From contig JAQXFA010000001.1 in assembly GCA_029250565.1 (NCBI GenBank), forward strand, positions 1 through 5,320: a stretch of DNA of 5,320 nt. Direction: 5' to 3'. The position numbers and the translations under genes were made by a program. This DNA is from Candidatus Thalassarchaeaceae archaeon. GTDB taxonomy: Archaea; Thermoplasmatota; Poseidoniia; Poseidoniales; Thalassarchaeaceae. The notes under the pieces are model-generated. The model did no database searches. It was not told the DNA's origin and was given only the letters and a program-made list of their open reading frames with translations. Numbering within the stretch: the stretch's first letter is position 1; every line of letters starts with the position of its first letter. Positions 1 to 5,320 of the stretch are shown here, piece by piece.

Positions 1-7
1 TTGAATT

Positions 8-781
8 TCAGCAATAAAACCCTTTAACATATATACAACATTCTGATTGGAAGATTTCTGCTTCGTGGTGCGGGAACTGCAAATCTTCTCCGCCGCCATG
101 AATATCAAATTGTTCTCCAAAGAACTGCAAACTCATGGCACTGCATTCAATGTGCCATCCCGGTCTACCAGCCCCCCATGGGCTATCCCACTGTGGCTCA
201 CCCGGCTTAGCAAGTTTCCACAATGCGAAATCCTTGTGGTCACGTTTTCCGCTTCCAGTACCACCAACTCTTCCACCAGCCCCAGCCCGAACAGCCTCAA
301 TTTTCTGTCCAGTCAAAAGCCCGTACTTTTCTGGTGCCGACTCTACATGGAAGTAGACGCCATCATCACCGATGTAAGCGTGCTCTTTTTCAATTAGAGT
401 TTCAATCATTGAGATGATCCCATCTATGGTTTCAGTAACTCTTGGATAATGGTCAGCACGTAATACATTCAGAGCATCCATTGCCGAAAAATAGTCTTCA
501 ATATTTCTTTCTGCAACTTCTGTGAAGTCTATGCCTTCCTCATTTGCGATATTGATTATTTTGTCATCAACATCGGTGAAGTTCTGAACATAAGTCACAT
601 CATATCCCTTCGCTTCTAGCCAGCGATGGATAATATCGAAGGAAACATAACACCGAGCATGGCCGAGATGTGATGGTGAATATGGAGTGATTCCACAAAC
701 ATACATGCGAACTTTACCCGGCTCAATAGTCGTGAAATCGACATTCTTGCGGCGACGAGTATCATGAACTCTCAGTGCCAT
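8..781 (-). pseudogene. cysS: Cysteinyl-tRNA synthetase, C-terminally truncated (catalytic half only)
   Basis: Class I aminoacyl-tRNA synthetase that charges tRNA-Cys with cysteine in the cytoplasm. The 257 residues show the family order: an N-terminus like MALxxxxTxxRK, MYVCGITPY (Zn ligand C29), the HIGH motif as HLGH (38-41), NFTDVDDKI (67-75), WHIECSAM (209-216, Zn ligand C213), then HGGGEDLQFPHHE (228-240) with Zn ligands H238 and E242. The start at 781 is chosen because homology begins right there; an in-frame ATG at 814 would add an unconserved 11-residue tail. Full-length CysS is about 450-480 residues. Here the recognisable sequence stops at QSEC (about base 38), followed by nine unrelated residues and a TGA at 8-10, so the KMSKS loop and the tRNA-binding C-terminal domains are missing from this frame. 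Neither other minus-strand frame restores them within the visible bases. The product would not be a working CysS alone. Truncation by rearrangement, a frameshift, or an assembly-edge error are all possible. Identity is near certain; pseudogene status is not. Confidence 0.85.
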
Positions 782-883
782 CCTATCATTCTCTGCGGGT
801 CGCTCACAACACATGGTTTTAACCCCCTCCGGCGAGCCATGTCCATGGTTAAGGGGTTCAACAGTGGTACTGGCGTTGTCAAC
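782..883. promoter_or_regulatory. Divergent intergenic region between cysS and the SDR gene
   Basis: These 102 bases separate two divergent starts and should hold both promoters. The only AT-rich core is GGTTTTAACC at 815-824, a TATA-like element readable from either strand. It lies about 35-40 bases upstream of the cysS start, and about 25 bases upstream of the alternative SDR ATG at 845. A related copy, CATGGTTAAGGGG (844-856), follows the first, CATGGTTTTAACCCC (812-826). AACCCC (821-826) and GGGGTT (853-858) form an inverted pair. No Shine-Dalgarno sequence precedes either start, which would suit leaderless or short-leader archaeal messages. The region follows from gene layout; the promoter element itself is a guess. 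Confidence 0.35.
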
Positions 884-1738
884 ATGCAAGGCAAAGTGGT
901 GCTGATAACTGGTGCAACCCGAGGTATCGGTCGAAAAGTAGTCCATGGAATAGCACCATTTGGTGCCACAATGATTGTCGTAGGCCGAGATCAATCAAGG
1001 ATTGATGAAGTGATTTCAGAGGCCAAGGCTATTGATGGGTGTGGCCCTATTTCAGGCGAAGTCTGTGATCTGCTAGAGCAGGATGAAATCCGCGCACTTG
1101 CAGAGCGCATCAAGAGTCAGCATTCCCAACTTGATGTATTAGTCAATAATGCTGGAGCTATTTTCACTAAGAAAACCAAGACATCAGAAGGATTTGAACG
1201 TACTTGGGCACTCAATCACAATGCTTACTTTTTGCTTACTAGCCTTCTCAAAGAACAACTAATCTCTTCCCCCGCAGCACGAGTGATTTCTACTGCCAGC
1301 GAAGCACACCGGCCGGGTAAAATGAGGTGGGACGATTTACAATATGAAAAACGAGGAAATATGAGTGGTTGGTCTACTTACTGTCAATCAAAGTTGGCAA
1401 ATATTCTATTCACCAAGGAATTAGCACGTAAGTTAGATGGGACTGATGTGACAGCAAATTGCATTCATCCAGGATTTGTTAATACAGGATTTTCTCGAAA
1501 CAATGGTTTCTTTGGTCGATTATTGATGGCCTTGACTTGGCCGGTTCAACGCCGCGATAGCAAGGGTGCTGAAACAATCGTTTGGCTAGCCGTATCTGAG
1601 GCGGCTCGCAAGCATAATGGCGATTATCTATACAATCACAGGCTTGGTAAATTATCAAAGGCAGCAAAAAGTGACGATGATGCCGCTAAACTTTGGCGGT
1701 TATCTGAACAAATGACTAACACTAGTGATTTGTGGTAA
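884..1738 (+). CDS. Short-chain dehydrogenase/reductase (retinol dehydrogenase-like SDR)
   Basis: A 284-residue classical-type SDR with a single Rossmann domain, probably a cytosolic NADP(H)-dependent carbonyl reductase or alcohol dehydrogenase. Visible motifs: cofactor loop TGATRGIG (9-16); GR at the end of strand beta-2 (34-35), the basic residue suggesting NADP over NAD; CDL (61-63) at the adenine site; NNAG (88-91); N111 in LNHNAYFLLT; catalytic S139 in STASEAH; YCQSK (166-170) giving catalytic Tyr and Lys; and HPGFVNTGF (195-203). The complete tetrad implies an active enzyme. The family resemblance is to the retinol dehydrogenase/WW-domain oxidoreductase branch, but the substrate cannot be read from sequence. 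The start at 884 places Met directly before GKVVLITG, as usual for the family. In-frame ATGs at 839 and 845 would add 15 or 13 residues, and the one at 764 lies inside cysS. Divergent from cysS; the next plus-strand gene follows after 54 bases and could be cotranscribed. Confidence 0.9.
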   Translation: MQGKVVLITGATRGIGRKVVHGIAPFGATMIVVGRDQSRIDEVISEAKAIDGCGPISGEVCDLLEQDEIRALAERIKSQHSQLDVLVNNAGAIFTKKTKTSEGFERTWALNHNAYFLLTSLLKEQLISSPAARVISTASEAHRPGKMRWDDLQYEKRGNMSGWSTYCQSKLANILFTKELARKLDGTDVTANCIHPGFVNTGFSRNNGFFGRLLMALTWPVQRRDSKGAETIVWLAVSEAARKHNGDYLYNHRLGKLSKAAKSDDDAAKLWRLSEQMTNTSDLW

Positions 1739-1792
1739 TCTCTGCAATACTCCATACTACTCATTGAAAAGGCAGAAGTCTTAGCCTTGCTC

Positions 1793-2194
1793 ATGAGCGA
1801 AGAAGTAAGCGTGGATACCAAGAAGTTGGATATGGCAGCAAAAGCAACTTTGGCAACAATGTTACTTGTATTATGGCAGGGTGCTAGTGGAATCAGTAGA
1901 TTTGGATATACCTTTGGCGACATGAATATAGTGAGCTCACACGCACACAGTGGGAATCTTGCTTTCGTAATAGCAATCGTAATTGCAATTCTTGTTGTTA
2001 GGTCAAAAACAGATTCATCACAATTGAAAGGAATGTCTTTCGGACTAGCAGGCATGTTGTTCTTTCAGATTGGTTTTGGTTACATGGCGGGTTCAATGCC
2101 TTGGATGGGAATGATTCACGTTATGATGGCGCTAGGAATCATGTCTCACGCTACGATACTTTGGTATCATCTTAGTAAGGCATCATCTCAGTAA
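1793..2194 (+). CDS. Small four-helix membrane protein, possibly heme-binding (CtaA/COX15 half-like)
   Basis: A 133-residue protein with a short polar N-terminus (1-13) and four predicted transmembrane segments at about 15-34, 52-69, 82-99 and 106-126. I do not recognise it as a named family. Q29 and Q92 sit in matching contexts (LWQGASG in helix 1, FFQIGFG in helix 3). Histidines H50/H52 open helix 2 and H109 opens helix 4, with further H119 and H126. One His at the start of helix 2 and one at the start of helix 4, with a Gln-x-x-x-Gly helix before each, is the arrangement seen in each half of the heme A synthase family CtaA/COX15. Heme binding or a quinone/heme-linked role is therefore a reasonable but unproven inference. 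ATG at 1793 is preferred over the in-frame TTG at 1787; no clear Shine-Dalgarno. The gene follows the SDR by 54 bases, and its stop overlaps the msrA stop on the other strand. Confidence 0.75.
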   Translation: MSEEVSVDTKKLDMAAKATLATMLLVLWQGASGISRFGYTFGDMNIVSSHAHSGNLAFVIAIVIAILVVRSKTDSSQLKGMSFGLAGMLFFQIGFGYMAGSMPWMGMIHVMMALGIMSHATILWYHLSKASSQ

Positions 2195-2706
2195 AGCGAT
2201 GCATGCTTCGCTCTAGCCTTAGCAACTTTAGGGCCTACAACCGCTACGCAATACGGATTGTTTGGGTTGTTAGCGAAGTAATCATGATGATAATCTTCAG
2301 CAATGTAAAGATGCCCCAGCGGAGAAATCTCAGTCACAATTTCATCGTCAAAATTCGCTTGGCATTGTTCAATTACTTGTTCAGCAGTAATTCTCTGTTG
2401 CTCATCAGCAGTGAATATGACACTTCGATACTGAGTACCAATATCTGCGCCCTGACGGTTGAGTTGGGTCGGATCGTGTAGTGTGAAGAACACCTCAAGT
2501 AGGGTTTCGAGAGAAATGGTCTGTTCGTCAAATGTGATTCTCACAACTTCAGCGTGGCCAGTATTACCCGAGCAAATTTGTTGGTAGGTAGGGTCTTTTG
2601 TTTCACCACCAGAGTATCCTGGAATTACCTCAGTAACTCCTCGCAGATTCTTGAGTCCACCCTCTACACACCAGAAGCAACCCCCGCCGACTACCAGTTG
2701 TGCCAT
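2188..2706 (-). CDS. msrA: Peptide methionine-(S)-S-oxide reductase MsrA
   Basis: Cytoplasmic repair enzyme that reduces the S-epimer of methionine sulfoxide, free or in proteins, using thioredoxin-type reductant. At 172 residues it is a full-length single-domain MsrA. Signatures: GGGCFWCVE (7-15) with catalytic C10 and E15; GYSGG (30-34); GHAEVV (50-55); HDPTQLNRQGADIGTQYRS (77-95), a hallmark block containing active-site Y93; EDYHHDY (137-143); and NPYC (150-153). C13, C45, C115 and C153 are the other cysteines. C153 near the C-terminus, or C13 in the GCFWC variant, may resolve the sulfenic acid, since there is no Cys-bearing tail beyond. The start at 2706 gives the standard short N-terminus before GGGCFWC; no Shine-Dalgarno is seen. 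It lies 76 bases downstream of the iron-sulfur oxidoreductase gene on the same strand, so it could be in that transcript or have its own promoter. No MsrB partner is visible. Confidence 0.96.
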   Translation of the reverse strand: MAQLVVGGGCFWCVEGGLKNLRGVTEVIPGYSGGETKDPTYQQICSGNTGHAEVVRITFDEQTISLETLLEVFFTLHDPTQLNRQGADIGTQYRSVIFTADEQQRITAEQVIEQCQANFDDEIVTEISPLGHLYIAEDYHHDYFANNPNNPYCVAVVGPKVAKARAKHASLY

Positions 2707-2782
2707 GTGGCTGGTTTGGGGAATTATGCTTTCAACTCATGCATTGGAGTTGTTTTCTGAAAATTGAATGAAGTTGTCAATT
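2707..2782 (-). promoter_or_regulatory. Spacer upstream of msrA (possible msrA leader or promoter)
   Basis: This 76-base gap separates the end of the iron-sulfur oxidoreductase gene from the msrA start. Read on the minus strand, GCATAATT sits about 20 bases before the msrA ATG and is a weak TATA-like candidate, somewhat close for an archaeal promoter. The gap also holds two perfect inverted repeats, listed separately. The sequence does not decide whether msrA has its own promoter or is read through from upstream. Confidence 0.2.
2733..2752. repeat. Perfect 6-bp inverted repeat with 8-base loop
   Basis: CAACTC (2733-2738) pairs with GAGTTG (2747-2752) around an 8-base loop containing ATGCAT. 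On the plus strand the stem is followed directly by TTTT (2753-2756), so it looks like a small terminator for plus-strand reading, such as antisense read-through from the convergent gene ending at 2194. On the minus strand it would lie in the msrA 5' leader, 26 bases before the start codon. The pairing is plain in the sequence; its function is unknown, and a stem of this size can arise by chance. Confidence 0.3.
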
Positions 2783-2784
2783 TT
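2760..2784 (-). terminator. AT-rich inverted repeat at the end of the Fe-S oxidoreductase gene
   Basis: AAAATTGA (2760-2767) and TCAATTTT (2777-2784) form a perfect 8-bp inverted repeat with a 9-base loop. It overlaps the TAA stop (2783-2785) of the oxidoreductase gene. Read in that gene's direction the right arm ends in four Ts, giving a stem with a short U-run. The stem has only two G:C pairs and is weak as an intrinsic terminator, though archaeal RNA polymerase mainly needs the T-rich tract. It may terminate or attenuate transcription before msrA. Confidence 0.35.
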
Positions 2785-4783
2785 ACTCAGCTGCAGTCAC
2801 AGTCGCTTGAATTTCCTTGTCTTTCGCTTGCATCTGTTCCCACAGAAGTTCGGCGACATCCATCACTTCCATCTCTTTCCCAATTGATTTCAATCCATCA
2901 CCAACCATTACCGAACAGAAAGGGCAACCAACTGCAACAGTATCGCAACCGGTTTCAGCCAATTCTTTGGCGCGAATCTCGTTAACTCGCTTGTCTGGAT
3001 CTTCTTCTAACCACATTTGAGCGCCACCTGCACCACAACAGAATGAATCTTGGCCGTGTCGTTCAGCCTCAATATCTACTCCTCCAATTAGTGAACGTGG
3101 TTCTTCAAGGACACCACCGATTCGCCCGAGGTAACAGGGGTCATGGTAAGTGATATTGCGCTCACTCTCTTCCATCTGAGGTAACTTTCCTTCTTTCTGT
3201 AGGAGTGCGAGAATCTCGCTGTGGTGTAGCACTTCTAAATCTTCAGCGCCGAAATCTTTGTACTCTTTTCCAAGCGTGTGGAAGCAGTGTGGGCACGATG
3301 CAATAATTCTCTTTACACCCATTTCTTGGAAGGTTGCTACATTCATTTCTGCCATCATTTGGAATAGGTATTCATTACCCATGCGGCGAGCAGGGTCTCC
3401 TGAGCATCCTTCTTCCATGCCAAGAATTCCAACATCTAATCCCGCTTCATTGAGTAAGGAAATGGTGGCGCGTGCAACTTTTTGATTTCTCTCATCAAAT
3501 GATGCAGCACAACCAACGAAGTAGATGTATTCCGCCTTTTCACCAATTTTGATATCCAAACCTTCAGCCCAATCAGCGCGTTCATGAGCGCCAAATCCAT
3601 ACGGATTAGAATTAGTTTCTAGATTTCCGAGAGCGACATTGAATTGCTCTGGATATTCCATTGCCTCCATCATTAGATGACGACGTGCTTCAGTTAATTT
3701 TGGTACATGTTCAATGTAAACTGGGCATGCATCAACGCAGGCGTGACAAGTAGTGCAAGCCCAAATTGCTTCAGGAGTGAAACGAGCAATGATGCTCTCA
3801 TCAGGTGTTTCCCCTTTGAGAAGAATCGGTGCGTGTTCGTTGGCATAATCTCTGACATTGTGAACAATTGTCATCGGGTTGAGAGATTTTCCTGATTCGT
3901 AAGCGGGACATACATCTTGGCAACGAACACAGGTAGTGCAAGCCCAGCCATCTATCAGTTGGCGCCAAGTCAATTGGCTGTATTCACTAGCGCCAAAAGT
4001 TTCAATCTCCAGTTCTTCAAGTGGTACTGCTTTGCCTGTTTCATAAATTGCCATTGGTAGCATTTTAGCCATTGGTTCAGTGTCGTGGAAGAACACATTG
4101 GGAAAAGCCATCACAAGGTGCATATGTTTGGATAGTGGGATGAGGATAAGGAATGACGAGATCGCCAACATGTGAGCCCAATAGGCTCCAATCGCTACAC
4201 TTGTGGAGAATCCTAATCCTGCAACCCAAGCGCCAATAGGTTCCCATGTTTGAGAAGGTGATTCCATTGATTCAATGATGAATGAGGTGCTTGTAATCGT
4301 GAAAATAAGGAATAAGATGAAATTTCCTTCAAGTTGTGACTTTCCTTTCAATTTCTCAGGGGTGAATACAGCTCTGCGTAGGAATGCGGCGACACACCCT
4401 ATTAGCGCAATGAAATATCCAAATTCAACCATGCCATTCCATGGCCCAAGTAATATTGCAGGGAGAATTTTCGTTGAGAAGAAATTGGCTGTTGCTAGGT
4501 CAAACATGTCACTTCCGAGCATCAAGAATCCCCAGAACATCATCACGTGCATTGTACCTACAACTTTGTCTCTAAGCACCTTTTTCTGACCAAGCCAGCC
4601 ACTCAACACTTCTTTGGAACGAATTCCCCATGAGTCGAAACGGTTGTCACTAGCACCAACCATTACCAATCTTGTTGCCTTTTGGACTTGATAGAGGAAA
4701 ATACCCAGTGAGCCACCACCAATGATTAGGAGAATCATCCAGCCAGGGATTCCAGAATAATTGAGTAATAGTGGATGTTCCAT
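2783..4783 (-). CDS. Membrane-bound Fe-S oxidoreductase, FadF/EMO-like (ETF:quinone oxidoreductase candidate)
   Basis: The 666 residues have three parts. Residues 1-220 are a NarI-like membrane domain with about five or six helices (near 13-32, 74-92, 118-138, 153-171, 184-219); candidate heme-b histidines are H79, H204, H220 and H222. Next come two 4Fe-4S motifs, CTTCVRCQDVCP (282-293) and CTTCHACVDACP (343-354). Last are two CCG (HdrB/GlpC-type) domains. The second is complete: C550, C582-C583, and C620/C623 in GCPFC. The first has C425, C460, C497 and C500, but G459 replaces the first Cys of the CC pair. This order and length match Bacillus FadF and the EMO proteins, which move electrons from electron-transfer flavoprotein to quinone during acyl-CoA oxidation. 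HdrD-like or glycolate/lactate oxidase-linked roles are alternatives, as no etfAB or acyl-CoA dehydrogenase gene is in view. Start 4783 has GGAG eight bases upstream; a TTG at 4861 would add an unconserved hydrophilic stretch. msrA follows downstream on the same strand. Confidence 0.88.
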   Translation of the reverse strand: MEHPLLLNYSGIPGWMILLIIGGGSLGIFLYQVQKATRLVMVGASDNRFDSWGIRSKEVLSGWLGQKKVLRDKVVGTMHVMMFWGFLMLGSDMFDLATANFFSTKILPAILLGPWNGMVEFGYFIALIGCVAAFLRRAVFTPEKLKGKSQLEGNFILFLIFTITSTSFIIESMESPSQTWEPIGAWVAGLGFSTSVAIGAYWAHMLAISSFLILIPLSKHMHLVMAFPNVFFHDTEPMAKMLPMAIYETGKAVPLEELEIETFGASEYSQLTWRQLIDGWACTTCVRCQDVCPAYESGKSLNPMTIVHNVRDYANEHAPILLKGETPDESIIARFTPEAIWACTTCHACVDACPVYIEHVPKLTEARRHLMMEAMEYPEQFNVALGNLETNSNPYGFGAHERADWAEGLDIKIGEKAEYIYFVGCAASFDERNQKVARATISLLNEAGLDVGILGMEEGCSGDPARRMGNEYLFQMMAEMNVATFQEMGVKRIIASCPHCFHTLGKEYKDFGAEDLEVLHHSEILALLQKEGKLPQMEESERNITYHDPCYLGRIGGVLEEPRSLIGGVDIEAERHGQDSFCCGAGGAQMWLEEDPDKRVNEIRAKELAETGCDTVAVGCPFCSVMVGDGLKSIGKEMEVMDVAELLWEQMQAKDKEIQATVTAAE

Positions 4784-4893
4784 GTTCTCAACTCCGATTA
4801 CCTGATGTTGGCCGGCTAGGACGAGGGGTGGTTTGGCCTTGAAACAATCGCCGCCACCCAATCGCTAATGGGCGCACCACTCACCGGCCTATC
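4784..4893. promoter_or_regulatory. Divergent intergenic region between the Fe-S oxidoreductase and mevalonate kinase genes
   Basis: These 110 bases must hold the promoters of two divergent genes. On the minus strand GGAG lies eight bases before the oxidoreductase ATG, the best ribosome-binding site in the window. No convincing TATA box stands out for either direction. The stretch is more GC-rich than the flanking genes and contains the heptamer CAATCGC twice (4845-4851 and 4859-4865), GGGTGG/CCACCC as a 6-bp inverted pair (4826-4831, 4854-4859), and GGCCGG/CCGGCC (4810-4815, 4884-4889). Any of these could be operator material, but all are short enough to be chance. Confidence 0.35.
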
Positions 4894-5320
4894 ATGGTGA
4901 CCGCTTCGGCCGCAGGTAAGGCGATACTATTCGGCGAGCATGCAGTTGTCTACGGTGAGCCGGCTCTCGCAGTTGCAATTGATGCCCGGGTTAGCGTTTC
5001 GTTAGTGCCTTGTAAGGGTGAATGGAAGATTGATGGTTACCCCCTGGATATAACTCGTCACCCACACATCGGCTATCTGAAAAACGCCATTTTAGGCGAA
5101 GAATCACAATCTTATTCCATTCAGGTAAACAGTGAATTGTTTCCTGCTGCAGGACTTGGATCATCAGCGGCTCTGTCTTCTGCTTGTAGCGCCGCCATGC
5201 TGTCAACTATCGGACAACCACTCGATTCAGAGAAAATAGCTTCACTTTCTCATCTTGCAGAGGCAGCTGCACAGTCAGGTAGAGCCTCTCCAACTGATAC
5301 ATCTACTGCAACGCTTGGTG
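4894..5320 (+). CDS. mvk: Mevalonate kinase, N-terminal part (runs off window)
   Basis: ATP-dependent kinase of the GHMP superfamily that makes 5-phosphomevalonate, a step towards the isoprenoid chains of archaeal lipids. The open frame from 4894 gives 142 residues before the window ends, out of about 300-320 expected. Motif I reads SAAGKAILFGEHAVVYG (5-21); the usual Pro of SAPGK is Ala here. The phosphate-binding GHMP motif is PAAGLGSSAAL (84-94). The block SGRASPTDTSTATLG (128-142) contains the catalytic Asp, D135, in the TDTST context typical of archaeal mevalonate kinases, which separates it from galactokinase, homoserine kinase and phosphomevalonate kinase. ATG 4894 is the only ATG in frame between the region upstream of motif I and the motif itself (GTG follows at 4897), and it leaves the standard short lead-in. 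No Shine-Dalgarno is seen. Divergent from the iron-sulfur oxidoreductase gene; the third GHMP motif lies beyond the window. Confidence 0.93.
   Translation, partial: MVTASAAGKAILFGEHAVVYGEPALAVAIDARVSVSLVPCKGEWKIDGYPLDITRHPHIGYLKNAILGEESQSYSIQVNSELFPAAGLGSSAALSSACSAAMLSTIGQPLDSEKIASLSHLAEAAAQSGRASPTDTSTATLG

Noticed and set aside
1..40. Intein or intron beginning at the Cys pair where cysS homology stops
   Set aside because: Inteins start with Cys, but the frame closes nine residues later and no intein block A is visible. No self-splicing intron structure can be judged from 40 bases.
47..417. Open frames on the plus strand opposite cysS
   Set aside because: They overlap the strongly conserved CysS catalytic domain, and their translations are low-complexity and resemble no protein family. 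The same holds for the other opposite-strand frames within the SDR, msrA and oxidoreductase genes.
764..883. Longer SDR start at 764, 839 or 845
   Set aside because: Homology to SDRs begins at MQGKVVLITG (884). The 764 start lies inside the cysS coding region on the opposite strand and the added residues match nothing. ATG 839 or 845 stays possible but has no ribosome-binding site in support.
782..994. Extension of cysS upstream to 994 or to ATG 814
   Set aside because: The extra residues are antisense to the SDR Rossmann motif or unconserved, while the CysS N-terminal pattern begins exactly at the ATG at 781.
4784..4861. TTG start at 4861 for the iron-sulfur oxidoreductase
   Set aside because: The ATG at 4783 has a good GGAG eight bases upstream and leads straight into the first membrane helix. 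The extension is non-conserved and would use up most of the divergent promoter region.
4991..5206. Minus-strand frame inside the mevalonate kinase gene
   Set aside because: It lies wholly opposite the GHMP motifs of mevalonate kinase and has no recognisable features.
1..5320. RNA genes, CRISPR arrays, insertion sequences, phage or defence genes
   Set aside because: No tRNA-like cloverleaf, regularly spaced repeats, transposase or integrase motifs, or flanking terminal repeats were found, and almost all bases are taken up by metabolic genes.

Overview
The window carries six protein genes on about 44% GC (by eye), tightly packed, with no stretch over 300 bases lacking a gene. The organism is most likely an archaeon. 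The right edge holds the start of an archaeal-type mevalonate kinase, Shine-Dalgarno signals are mostly absent, and gene spacing is short. A marine planktonic euryarchaeon such as Poseidoniales (Marine Group II) would fit, but that is inference from general character and not from a marker gene.

Layout, left to right. (1) On the minus strand, 8-781 is the catalytic N-terminal half of cysteinyl-tRNA synthetase (cysS). Its reading frame closes on a TGA only 10 codons past the last conserved block, so it lacks the KMSKS loop and the anticodon-binding region. (2) Divergent from it on the plus strand, 884-1738 encodes a complete NADP-type short-chain dehydrogenase/reductase. (3) It is followed 54 bases later by a 133-residue four-helix membrane protein (1793-2194) with His residues placed as in half of a CtaA/COX15 heme protein. 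(4) The minus-strand msrA (2188-2706) converges on that gene and overlaps it by 7 bases. (5) Upstream of msrA on the same strand, 2783-4783 encodes a 666-residue membrane-bound iron-sulfur oxidoreductase with the FadF/EMO-type layout: NarI-like heme-b membrane domain, two 4Fe-4S motifs, two CCG domains. (6) Divergent from it, 4894 to the window end is the N-terminal part of mevalonate kinase.

How they fit together. The two-CCG oxidoreductase family passes electrons from electron-transfer flavoprotein (beta-oxidation and similar acyl-CoA dehydrogenations) to membrane quinone. MsrA repairs oxidised methionine, and mevalonate kinase feeds isoprenoid lipid synthesis. CysS is a core translation enzyme. 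The neighbourhood looks like ordinary core and energy metabolism of a streamlined genome rather than a defence or mobile island. I see no tRNA, rRNA, CRISPR array, insertion sequence or phage gene. The points most worth a second look are the abrupt loss of cysS homology at the left edge and the small membrane protein with an apparent two-helix internal duplication.
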